Of a stretch of DNA of 64,000 bases, positions 36,821 to 47,238 are shown piece by piece. The stretch is from positions 506,524,263 through 506,588,262 of the forward strand of contig NC_058524.1 of assembly GCF_904849725.1 (NCBI RefSeq). Direction: 5' to 3'. Every line of letters begins with the position of its first letter. Positions within the stretch are counted from its first letter, which is position 1. The translations under genes were made by a program, and so were the position numbers. The DNA is from Hordeum vulgare subsp. vulgare. Its lineage: Eukaryota > Streptophyta > Magnoliopsida > Poales > Poaceae. Under the pieces are notes generated by a model. The model did not search any database. It was given only the letters and a program-made list of their open reading frames with translations, and was not told the origin of the DNA.

Positions 36821-37539
36821 GTTGCCTAGCTAACTATGGGGGCACAAGAAATAAATATATAATTCATCATCTATATTCATACGCTAATCAAGTTTGTTAG
36901 TTTTATTATGTCCATGCAACCTACACGCTAATAGGTAAAGATAGGTCCTAATCCCACCCGAGTATGTGTAGACTGGGTTCGTTTTCCCATGCTCTGCTCC
37001 AGATGCGACGTAGAATTTCGGCAGCACCTCCCCGCTGTTCTCCTGATACATGTCTCGGCAATAAGCAGAGAAGATGTGTACCCGGAGAACAACAGGGGAG
37101 GCACTGACGAAATTCCGCATCGGATCCAGAGCACAGCATACGGGAAAACAAACCCAATCTACACATACTCGGGCTGTCCATGGATAATGTTGGACAATTC
37201 GAAAGGATGGCGGTTATAAAGATGCAAAGAAATGCATATTTATAGATGTCGCCCTTTCGAACGGGAGACGCATACTGGTCACGCATACTCATGATTGAAG
37301 AAACCTATAGCTAGCAAGTTTCATCGGCACGAAGACCGGGACAGAGCAAATTAAGGGGGTAAGAGGAGAAGTCATTTGTGCTCACCAACGAACGCAAGGG
37401 CGGAGCTCGTCCAACGCACGTGGAGGTCGTCGAACAACTGCACATTGAAATTCACCCGATCAACACAAATATGATGTTTTTATAATTAACATAATCGGAA
37501 AATATGTGACCTAACTCATAATTTACAAAATTATGACCC
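36821..37539. other. C3 5' flank of the transposase gene
   Basis: No gene. It holds two inverted copies of a segment of about 100 bases (around 36950-37060 and 37070-37180, with TCTCCTGATACATG-like cores and CGGAATTTCG), which can pair as a cruciform. From 37321 it matches the start of C1. Confidence 0.5.
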
Positions 37540-38097
37540 CATTGGCTTAGTGGCGTCGATGGTCGATGGTGTCGGGTGTCGGTGGCGTCGATGGTCGGTG
37601 GTGTCGAGTGTCGGTGGCGTCGGCGATCGGGGGTTAGTTGTGTCGGTGGTCGGAGGTTAGTGTTGTCGGGGGTCAAGGATCACTAGCGTCGGGGTTTGGG
37701 GTCTCTTTGGTCAACAAGAGGCCGAAGAGGTGTCGGGGGTCGGGGGTTGGGGGTCAATGGTGTCGGGGGTCGGGGGTAGGGGGTCGGGGGTCGAGGGTCA
37801 GGGGCGTCGGGGGTCGGGTGTCGAGGGTCAGTGGCATCAGGAGTCGAGGGTCAGTGGCGTCGGGCGTCGGGGGTCGAGGGTCGATGGTCACTGGCTTCTG
37901 GAGTCGAGGGTCAATGGCGTCGGGCATCGGGGGTCGGGGGTTAGTGGAGTCGGGGGTCGGGAGTCGGGGGTTGGGGGTCAGTGGTGTCGGGCGTCGGGGG
38001 TCGGGAGTCGGGTCTCAGTGGCGTCGGAGGTCAGGGGTCGAGGGTCGGGGGTTGGTGGCGTCGGGGGTCGTGGGCCGGGGGTCGGGGGTCGGGGTCC
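37540..38097. repeat. G-rich minisatellite in C3
   Basis: Irregular repeats of GTCGGGGGTCGGGGG and GGTGTCGG forms over about 560 bases. The plus strand has many runs of four or five G, so quadruplex structures are possible. Reading frames across it are Gly/Val/Ser/Arg repeats and are not genes. Confidence 0.88.
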
Positions 38098-38880
38098 TTT
38101 TCTTTCTTCTTCTCCTCTCTCCTCTTCTTCTTCTTCTTCTTATTGATCATCATATTATTATTATTCTTCTTCTTTCTCCTCTTCCTCCTGCTCCTCCTCT
38201 TCTTCATCTTTCTTTTATCTTTCTCCTCCTTTCCTCTTTCTTCTTCTTCTTCTTCTTCTTCTTCCTTTTTCTTCTAGTTCATTATTCTCTTATTTTCTTC
38301 TAAGTTTTTTTCTATCTATTTTTTTCTTCTCTATCTACTTTTTCTACCTAATAAACTAACTATCTAATTTCACATAAAAACGGAAAAAAACTAACTATCC
38401 AATTTAACAGAAAAAATAGAAAATAAACTAACTATCTAAATTAACTATCTAATTTAAAAGCAAAAACAGGAAATAAAGACAAAAAGAAAAAAACTTACCT
38501 GCAGTGGGAGGAGGGGAGGGCGAGCTCCGGCCGTGGGCGGCGGGGAGGAGGGGCGTGGGGAGGAGGTGCGCGGGGAGGAGGGGAGGGCGAGCTCCGGCCA
38601 TGGGCGGCGGTGGTAGGCCGGAGTGGTTCCGGTGGTTGTGGTGGCGGCGCTTGGGTGGGTAGAGCGCGAGGAGGAGGGCCGCAGGGAGGAGGGACGCGGG
38701 GAGGAGGGGAGTGGCGAGCTCCGGTCGTGGGCGGCGGCGGTGGGCCGGGGCAGCTCAGGTGGTGGTCGCGGCGGCGCTGGAGTGGGCAGGGGCGCGCGAG
38801 AGAGAGGCAGGAGATCGAGGGGAGCGGGGGTGGAGTGTGCCGTTAGGGGAGCGGGGGTGGGGGCTGGGTGCCGTTAGGGG
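38098..38880. repeat. TC-rich tract and low-complexity spacer of C3
   Basis: 38098-38280 is a CTT/CTC-rich simple tract; 38281-38500 is AT-rich with TAACTATCTAA repeats; 38510-38880 is GGGGAGGAGGG-rich, a CpG-rich block. No gene supported. Confidence 0.7.
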
Positions 38881-39182
38881 GAGCGCCCCTTTGCCGTCTG
38901 CAAAAGCTGGGAGGCAGACGACAAAGGGGTGGGTGGGGTGGGGCGGGCTTCGGCCGTTAGGGTGGTGCCCCTTTGCCCTCTGCGTGCTCTTTGTCGTCCG
39001 CCTCTGGGCCTTTGCCATGCGTCAGCAGACGGCAAAGAGGTGGCCGACGACAAATAAAACCTTTGCCATCAGCAACCTCTTTGCCATCTCCTTTGTACCA
39101 GCTGACGGCAAAGAGGATCTTTGCCATGCGTCAGCAGACGGCAAAGGCATGGCAGACGGCAAATTTCTCAATTCCAGTAGTG
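38881..39182. repeat. Right subterminal repeats of C3
   Basis: Copies of TTTGCCGTCTGC, CAGCAGACGGCAAAG and CTTTGCCATGCG up to the terminus AATTCCAGTAGTG at 39182. Same core as at the left end, in both orientations. Confidence 0.88.
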
Positions 39183-39190
39183 AGCTTTGC

Positions 39191-40420
39191 TGTTGGGGCA
39201 TAGTTTATGCCTAAGTAATTTTGGTGATTGATGACAGTACCGCAAAGGACTAACCGTGTGTGTTAAGATTTCAGATAACACACGTCAACGGCACAAGATG
39301 ACTTGCCCCCTCTTTCGTGGAACAGAAGCACGGTGTTCTCTATGATTCTCTTTATTTGAGTCATAGGAAAGCCGTACTATTAAGAGGGGAACCGTAGTGG
39401 AAAGGTTTGGGTGGAATCAATCTTGCACACGCACACTTCACCTCTTTTCCCCCATGCCGGCAACTTTGGAGTGCCTCCCGCCTTGGTGTTTCTTTCTTCT
39501 TTGCAAATGGTCCCCCAGCGGTAGTACCGCTGGCCCTAGCGGTAGTATCGCTGGAGTGCTAGCGATAGTACCGCTGCAGCCAGCGGTAGTACCGCTCGAG
39601 TGGCAGCGGTAGTACCGCTGGAGTGCTAGCGGTAGTACCGCTAGGCACGGGCTGTGAGTGGGAAAATGGTTGGATTCCCCCCCCCCCACTATATAAGGGC
39701 TTCTTCTAGCTGTGGAACCTTATCTCTTACCCTCCCAAGCTCCATTGTTGCTCCCAAAGCTCAAAAGTGCCCGATCTGTCTACCTAGCCAATCAATCTTG
39801 TTGATTCTTTAGGGATTGGTTGAGAAGGCCTAGATCCACACTTCCACCAAGAGAAAAGTTGATTCCCCCACCAATCCCTTGCGGATCTTGTTACTCTTGG
39901 GTGTTTGAGCATCCTAGACGGTTGAGGTCACCTCGAAGCCACATTCCATTGTGGTGAAGCTTTGTGGTCTTGTTGGGAGCCTCCAAGCTTTGTGTGGAGT
40001 TTGCCCCAACCTTGTTTGTAAAGGTTCGGTCGCCTCCTTCAAGGGCACCTATAGTGGAATCACGGTACCTTGCATCGTGGAGGAGAATACCGTGGCCTTA
40101 GTGGCTTATTGGGGAGCATTGTGCCTCAAGACCGCTCCAAGCGAGACGTACTTCCTGTCAAAGGGAAGGAACTTCGGTAACACATCCTCGTCTTCATTGG
40201 TTCCACTTGTGGTTATCTCTAACCTTTACTTTGTGTATGCTTATGTTGTTGTCTTTCCCTTACTTGCCTTAGTAGCTCTCATTGTTAGCTTCATTACGGT
40301 TCACCCCATTGTTGTTATATTTGTGAACCCATATGTTGTTTACCCTAACTTGCTAAGATTAATTAAAAAGTGGTCGTTGCCTATTCACCCCCCCTCTAGT
40401 CAACCATATCGATCCTTTCA
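39191..40420 (+). mobile_element. K2 5' LTR
   Basis: TGTTGGGGCATAG to CGATCCTTTCA, 1230 bases. It contains six copies of an odd palindrome AGCGGTAGTACCGCT at 39518-39650, directly upstream of a TATA-like TATATAA at 39690-39696. The 3' LTR has about thirteen copies, which explains most of the 218-base difference in length. Confidence 0.92.
39690..39696 (+). promoter_or_regulatory. TATA-like box of K2 5' LTR
   Basis: TATATAA after a run of C and the palindrome cluster; the same arrangement occurs at 49737-49743 in the 3' LTR. This would mark the U3/R promoter. Confidence 0.6.
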
Positions 40421-40422
40421 AT

Positions 40423-40435
40423 TGGTATCAGAGAC
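40423..40435 (+). promoter_or_regulatory. K2 primer binding site
   Basis: TGGTATCAGAGAC two bases after the LTR. It is complementary to the 3' end of initiator tRNA-Met, the usual primer of copia elements, with one change near the end. Confidence 0.85.
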
Positions 40436-40471
40436 ACGTCTCTTTATTAAGGGTTTCACCACCCGAAGAGT

Positions 40472-43003
40472 ATGGAAGGCGAAGAGGAAATTAACCATGG
40501 GCAACCCGAGGCCATGGACTTGACTTCGGTCACAAGGGACGACTTGAATATGGCTATGGCCGCCCTCAAGACTTCCTTGACGAACGAAGTCAAGACCATG
40601 CTTAAAGAGTTAATTGAGGGATTTAAAAGTCCACCCGAACCGGCGTTAGTGGTTAAACCCACCATCACCGATTCGGAGGCCAATTCCTCTAAGGAAGCAA
40701 GTAAAGGTATGCGACCTTCTTCATCTCACGAAAAGGATGGGACTGGAACATATGCCTCAGTTCCACCCCCCATGGTCTATGGAGGATCCGTTCCCACACC
40801 GTGTCTTAATCCTGTTGGTCCTCCTCCTAAGCTTGTGAAAGGTGACTTTGCTAACTGGGTATTTCCTATTAAGTATCATTTGAATCACAGCTCAACAAAC
40901 TTGTGGAGAATCATCGAGCAAGGATATTATCCCCATGATCCAAGCAACCTCACTCCAAGAGAAGATGCAGACAATCAATACAATCACTCCACCTTGTTTA
41001 TTCTCCAGTCTGCAGTGCCACCTGAAGATCTTCCTCACTTGTGTCCCTTCACTTTAGCCAAGGATTGTTGGGAGCATATTATGGTGTTGTACAAGGGAAT
41101 CTCAAGCATTCAACGATCCAACTATGAAGTGATACTTGATAAGGCCGATGAGTTTGTGATGAAGGAAGACGAGGACCCTCGTGATCTCTATCAGAGGGTG
41201 ACTGCTATTGTTGTGGCACTCAAGGATCATGGGAGCAAGGATGTGGATGATACATGGGTCAAGCGCAAGTTTCTCAAAGCCATCATGCCTTTCAACAAAG
41301 CCATGTCATCTGTCATTCGTCAGCTGCCAGACTTCCACTCCTTGTCTTCCAGTGAGGTGTTGGATGAATTTATTGCAATGTCAATCATGAACGAAACAGC
41401 CGACAATGCACTTGCTCGTGTTCGCTCAAAGACAACTTCACCCAACCTTGCGTTAAAAGTAAAAGCAACGTTTGAAGAAGAAGAAGAGGATGAGGAAGAG
41501 GAGAGCTGCCCTGAAGACACAAAGTATGCCTATCATGGGCACATGGCTCTTGCGTCAAGGCAATTCTGGGGCAACAAGAGGAACTCAAGACCCACCTTCA
41601 CCAAGAACAACTTTAGTGGATTCAAACCCAAGCAATGAGTGAGGTCATGTTATAACTGTGGTAACGTGAGCCACTTCGTGGCCGAATGTCCCTATGAGAA
41701 AAGGGAAGACAACGGGGGTAAGCTCATTCGCAAAGACAAAACTAAATCATTTCCAATCAAGAACAACTTTGTGAAGAAACCCCACCCAAAAGGGATGGTG
41801 GCCCTTGAAGAGTACCCTGCCGATGATGATGATGTAGTGGCAACGGCAACTGTTGCTATTGCCACTACCTCTCCCCAGAAGGTGTCTCTCTTCAACGCCC
41901 CCAACGAGAACCACATCACCAAGTGCCTCATGGCAAAAGGTATCAATCAGGTAACTCCCATCACTAAGACCAACATCGCTACTGCTCCTTCATTGTTAAA
42001 TTGTGTTGATGATTGTGATATTGGGGAACTTAATGAGCATGATCTTGACAAGTTTCTATGCACTATTAAGGGAGAATCCAAGAAGCACTTTGTGGCTCTC
42101 TTGGAACAACTGGGTGAGGCCAATGACCTCATTGAGTCTCATGAGGAGACCATCTCCGAGCTTCAGGGACACAATCGTGACTATGCCGATGAAATTTCTG
42201 AATTATCTATTGCTCTAGTAAAGGAGCGCACTCTTCGTTTGGCTCTTGAGGAGTCATATAACGATGACTGCGCTAAAATGCAAAAGAAACTAGATCATGA
42301 TGTTGTTCTTACTCGTATGCTTAAGTCTGAAAAGTATGCTCTTGGGGTTGGCCATGACAGACTCAAAGTGGAGTTTGACACACTTGACAAGGCCCACAAG
42401 GTCTTGAAAGGTGTTCGTTTCTCTCTGAAAGAGTCTGATGATCAACTCCAAGCAAAGCTAACCAAGGAGATCTCTACTTGTCCTCCCTTTGTGTTAATTG
42501 ATAATGCTTGTGCAACTAATCCCTGTTGTGAGCATGTACATCTTGTGGAGGAAAATGCCAAGTTAAAGGAGAAACTTGAGAAGGGCCTTGTGGCATGCAT
42601 ACAAGGTGAGAAGAGCCTGAATGATCTCTTGAGCACTCAAAAAGGTGTTGTAGGAAAGGAGGGACTTGGACTAACCTCCAAGTCAAAAGGTAAAAGGAGG
42701 AACAGGAACAAACGATCTCCTACCCTCATGGACATCTTTGTCAAAGAGGGTGACGGGACTCAGAAGGTGAATAGGAACAAGGTGGACTATGGAAACCTCA
42801 AGAAAAGCAAAACCATTCCTACTAACACAGCCGACAAACTCAATTCTTCTTATGTCTTATGTCGTGCTAGTGATGGGCATGTTTATGCCAGATTTGTTGG
42901 TTCCTACGATGAGTATATTGGATGGGCTATCTGGGTTCCTAAGACCCTTGTCTCTAACATGAAAGGACCCTTTAAAAAATGGGTACCTAAAACCAAGCCT
43001 TGA
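40472..43003 (+). pseudogene. K2 gag
   Basis: Starts with ATG at 40472, 36 bases after the primer binding site. First part (to 41635): plant copia gag core (FANWVFPIKYHL, LAKDCWEHI, EDPRDLYQRV). Then a zinc knuckle CYNCGNVSHFVAEC at about 41645, a long coiled coil (about 42080-42480), a Lys/Arg-rich stretch (GKRRNRNKR) and an end in KKWVPKT. An in-frame TGA at 41636-41638, between core and knuckle, breaks it; TGA fits a C-to-T change of CGA. It would build the particle and bind the element's RNA. Long gags with a coiled coil are usual for Sireviruses. Confidence 0.85.
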
Positions 43004-43007
43004 TCTA

Positions 43008-44507
43008 TTGCAGGAGTTTTCTTCCGGTGGGGTGTCATGGTTGCTCGATAGTGGAGCAACAAATCATATGACCGAAAGCAAGGACTTAGTGGTGGATGTG
43101 CATCCTTCTCCATCTATGCCCACCCATGTCCAATTCGTCGATGCATCCTCGTCAAAGGTATTGGGATTTGGTAAGGTGGTCGTCTCTCAAGAGTTATCTA
43201 TTGAGAAGGTCATGCTTGTTGAGTCACTTGCCTACAATTTACTTTCGGTTCGTCAACTTGCAATTATGGGTTTTTCCACATTCTTTAATCTTGATACTGT
43301 GGTCCTCCTGTGGAGCAAGACTCTTAAAGTAGCCTATGTTGGATATGTCGAAAATGGTCTTTATGTGGTAAACTTCTCAAAGCGACCCACTAAGACCGCG
43401 ACGTGTTTAATTGCTAAAGTTGATGTGGGCTGGCTTTGGCATCACCGTTTAGCTCATGTCAATATGAGATCTTTGCAAAGTCTTCTAATAGGGGACCATA
43501 TTCGTGGACTAACAAATGTGAGTTTTGCGAAAGATCGTGTTTGCAGTGCCTGCATTGAAGGAAAGATTCATGAAACTGCTCATCGTCCAACGACTCTCAT
43601 CTACACTAAGAGGCCATTGGAGCTCCTCCATATGGATCTGTTTGGCCCTCCATCATTTGATAGTCTTGGAGGCAGAAAGTACTGCTTGGTGATTGTTGAC
43701 GACTACTCAAGATACACCTGGGTATATTTCTTCAAAAGGAAGATTGAAACTCAACAAACTGTCATCAACTTTGCTAATGAAGCTCAACGTCAACATGAAG
43801 CAAAGATCTTGATGATTAGAAGTGACAATGGCACCGAGTTCAAGAACTACACCTTGGATGAGTTTCTAGGTGATGAGGGAATAAAACATCAATATTCAGC
43901 ACCATATACCCCTCAACAAAACGGCGTGGCATAAAGGAAGAACCGGACCTTGATAGACGCTGCAAGAACAATGATGGCGGAATTCAAATCTCCATATAAC
44001 TTTTGGGCAGAGGCCATCAACATAGCATGTCATGCGTCCAATCGGCTCTATATCCGCAAAGGCTTGAACAAGACTCCTTATGAGATTCTAACTGGAAACA
44101 AACCCAATCTCAAGTACTTCCGGGTATTCAGTTGTAAGTGTTTAATTCTCAAGAAAGGTGCACGTTTAGCTAAATTTGATTCTAGAGCACATGAGGGCAT
44201 CTTTGTTGGTTATGCTACAAACTCTCATGCTTACCGTGTCCTCAACAAGTCCACCAGACTCATTGAGGAGACGTGTAACGTGGAGTTTGATGAAAATAAT
44301 GGCTCCCAAGTGGAGCAAAGTGGTCTTTGTGATGTAGGTGATGAAATTCCTCCCCAAGCCATAAGAAGACTGGGGATTGGTCAAATACTCCCCATTGAGG
44401 AACCCCTTGTGGCCGAAGGAGAAGGACAATGCTCTACTCGAATGGAGCCATCACCTCCACAAGCCCCACACGCTTCCGATGAACAAAGAGAAGACTCAAC
44501 AAAATGA
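43008..44507 (+). pseudogene. K2 pol: protease and integrase
   Basis: Frame is +1 relative to gag. Protease active site WLLDSGAT near the start, then the integrase zinc region (HHRLAH and CSACIEG), catalytic core with Asp in HMDLFGP and Asp in RSDNGTEF, and a conserved C-terminal part (VFSCKCLILKKG, FVGYA). The block after PQQNGV has a TAA stop at 43932-43934 in the place where copia integrases carry their catalytic Glu. Start is a guess: pol of this lineage is made by read-through or a spliced RNA, and TCTATTGCAG just before it looks like a splice acceptor. Confidence 0.85.
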
Positions 44508-45026
44508 ACAAGCTCAAGGTCAAGATAAATTGCCCAACAATGATGATGTGTCCCATGATATTCAAGCACTCACCCAAGGCTCTGAACCTGGTCATGATCA
44601 AGATCAAGTGCAACCGCGAGATCCAGACCAAGTAGAAGCACAAGATCAAGATCAAGAGCAACCACAAATACAAGAACAAACAAGTAAACCTGCTCAAGTC
44701 GAAAGTCAAGATGATCAGGATACTGTCTCACAATTCCCTTCTGCAGAACCAACAGCGGTGCCAAGGGAGGCTCAAGACGCAAGGGCAAGCAAAGTAAACA
44801 AGTCAATGCTCCCCAGTTATCCAATGAAGAACTCTTGGAGCGTCGAGCATACAAGACTGCGAACAAGCTGAGAGTCAAGTCACATCTTATGAAGAATGTA
44901 CTTGGCAGTTTAAAAAGGGGAGTATCCACCCGTCAACAAATTTAGAATTATCGTGAGCATCACGCGTTTGTTTCGTATTGTGAACCTCAACAGGTACAGG
45001 AAGCGCTCGATGATGAGGATTGGGTT
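44508..45026 (+). pseudogene. K2 pol linker between integrase and RT
   Basis: Gln/Asp-rich repeats (QDQDQEQPQ type) encoded in frame 1 to 44871, whereas integrase and RT are in frame 3; so there is a frameshift near 44500 and another near 44830. In the RT frame a TAG stands at 44943-44945. The Gln-rich linker has low complexity and is prone to slip. Confidence 0.7.
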
Positions 45027-46520
45027 ATGGCCATGCATGAAGAACTTAACAACTTCGAGCGTAACCAAGTCTGGGATTTAGTGCCAAGGCCAACGGAGGA
45101 ACATAATGTCATCGGGAAGAAATGGATATTCAAGAACAAGCAAGATGCCAATGGGATTGTGATTCAAAACAAGGAAAGATTGGTGGCTCAAGGCTACTCC
45201 CAAGTCGAGGGTATCGACTACAGTGAAACCTTTGCCCCTGTTGCTCGTCTAGAATCTATTCGCATGTTGCTTGCATTTGCTTCTCATCATAACTTCAAAT
45301 TACAACAAATGGATGTGAAAAGTGCCTTTCTTAATGGTCCTTTAAATGAGTTGGTCTATGTCAAACAACCCCCGGGATTCGAACATCCCAAGCTCCCAAA
45401 TCATGTGTACAAACTTAATAAGGCACTCTATGGCCTTAAACAAGCCCCACGTGCGTGGTATGAGTATCTTACTGGGCTGTTACAAGATCGTGGGCTTGAA
45501 ATTGGGAAGATAGATCCCACTCTTTTTACTAAGAGGGTTAAAGGGGATTTTTTCATATGCCAACTATATGTTGATGATATTATCTTTGGCTCTCCTAACA
45601 TTTCCTTCAATAAAGAATTTGTTGCACTAATGACTGAGAAATTTGAGATGTCCATGATGGGAGAGTTGAAGTTCTTCCTCGGGTTCGAGATTAAACAAGG
45701 CCTAGAAGGGACCTTAATCAAACAAGCCAAGTACACTCAAGACATGCTCAAACGGTTCGAGCTTGAAGATGTCAAACCGGTCAAGTTCCCCATGCCAACA
45801 AGATGCAAGCCTGACAGTGATCCCAATGGTAAAGCAGTGGATCAAAAGGTATATCCCTCCATGATTGGATCCCTCCTTTACCTTTGTGCATCTAGACCGG
45901 ATATTATGTTGAGTGTAGGGATATGTGCATGGTTTCAATCCGCACCAAATGAAAGTCATTATATGGCAGTTAAGCGGATCTTTCGATATTTGGCTCATAC
46001 CCCAAACTTTGGCCTATGGTATCCCAAAGGAGAAAACTTCAACCTAGTTTGCTATTCTGAGTCAGATTGGGCAGGAGATTGTGTGGAGAGGAAGTTAACG
46101 TCTGGAGGATGCCAATTCCTTGGTCGCTCACTGGTAAGTTGGTCTTCAAAGAAGCAGAATTGCGTCTCTCTATCATCCACCGAAGCTGAGTATGTGGCAG
46201 CTGCAAGTTGTTGTGCACAATTGCTATGGATGAGGCAAACTTTAAAGGATTACGGTGTCACTTGTGACAAAGTGCCTCTTCTATGTGACAATCAAAGTGC
46301 TATCAAGATTTCCCTCAACCCACGGCAACATAGCAAAACCAAGCATATTGATATTCGCCATCACTTCATTCGTGAACATATCAAGCTAGGTGATATTGAG
46401 GTCCACTTCATCCACACTGAAGAGCAACTTGCAGATATCTTCACTAAGCCCCTAGATGAAGCAAGGTTCCGGGAGTTAAGGCATGAGCTAAATATCATTG
46501 ATTCAAGTAATGTGGATTGA
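45027..46520 (+). pseudogene. K2 pol: reverse transcriptase and RNase H
   Basis: 497 open codons. RT shows [42 protein letters not shown], the active site YVDDIIFG, and the thumb; RNase H has [17 protein letters not shown] and CDNQSAI, ending with [11 protein letters not shown] and a tail LADIFTKPL. In the RNase H block YSESDWAG the residue expected to be the first catalytic Asp is Glu (codon 46059-46061), so RNase H may be weak or dead. The RT domain itself seems undamaged. Confidence 0.9.
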
Positions 46521-47238
46521 AGCTAGGCACATTGCACCTTACTATGCATTTTATCTCGTTATAGATGTAGGCATGGACATAGGGGGAGTGGTGTTCTCTC
46601 AATGAACTCTTCCTCCCCCCATTATGCATAAATTGATCTAGTCTTTCACTTTAGCCATTACCAAATGGCACTTGCGCTTCAAAGACGAGCGTTGGTCATG
46701 AACCCAAGGATAATTCTTCGCGGTGTCATACCTTTGTCTCAAACATAGGTGGCATCGGCCACCGCCCCCCCCCCCCACCTTTCTCTCATATGGAAGAAAG
46801 GATAAAAATGACAAGTCAGTATATCTTGCTGGTGCTATCTTCTTATTTTCACTAATTGTCATTTGCCCACGTTCTTCTCATCTCCTAGGTCCCGTTGTGA
46901 CATTTGCAGCGGTACTACCGCCAGGGGTAGCGGTACTACCGCCAGGACGCCAGTGGTACTACCGCCATGGGTAGCGGTACTACCACCAGGACCCCGGCGG
47001 TACTACTGCGAGGGGTAGCGGTACTACCGCCAGGACCCCAGCGGTACTACCGCCAGGGGTAGCGGTACTACCGCCAGGACCCCAGTCTACCATGACCTAA
47101 CTAGGATATTTTTAGGGCTGTCTCAGGGGGAGTGGTACTACCGCCAGGGGTAGCGGTACTACCGCACTGACCCCAGCGGTACTACCGCCAGGGGTAGCGG
47201 TACTACCGCCAGAAGGATTCTCTGTTTAATCCTTTCAT
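46521..47238 (+). other. K2 spacer between pol and ORF3 with palindrome array
   Basis: Contains twelve copies of AGCGGTACTACCGC at 46903-47212, spaced by CAGGGGTAG or CAGGACCCC. This is the reverse complement of the LTR palindrome AGCGGTAGTACCGC. Polypurine-like tracts TAGGGGGAGTGG (about 46579) and CAGGGGGAGTGG (about 47124) are also present. No coding frame. Confidence 0.85.

Larger units (their letters stand above)
27184..39182 (-). mobile_element. C3: CACTA transposon with TNP2-type transposase
   Basis: Left end CACTACTGAAATT, right end AATTCCAGTAGTG, target copies AGC (27181-27183 and 39183-39185); length 11,999 bases. Subterminal repeats carry TTTGCCGTCTGC and its reverse complement. 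It has two genes on the minus strand: a TNP2-like transposase (with DUF4216 downstream) and a TNPA-like gene. A long hairpin-forming tandem array lies at 28441-31875 and a G-rich minisatellite at 37540-38097. It is inserted in an exon of the B3-like gene of C2. Confidence 0.92.

Noticed and set aside
37638..38303. Gly/Val/Ser-rich frame of 221 codons
   Set aside because: Direct translation of the GTCGGGGGTC minisatellite and the TC tract.
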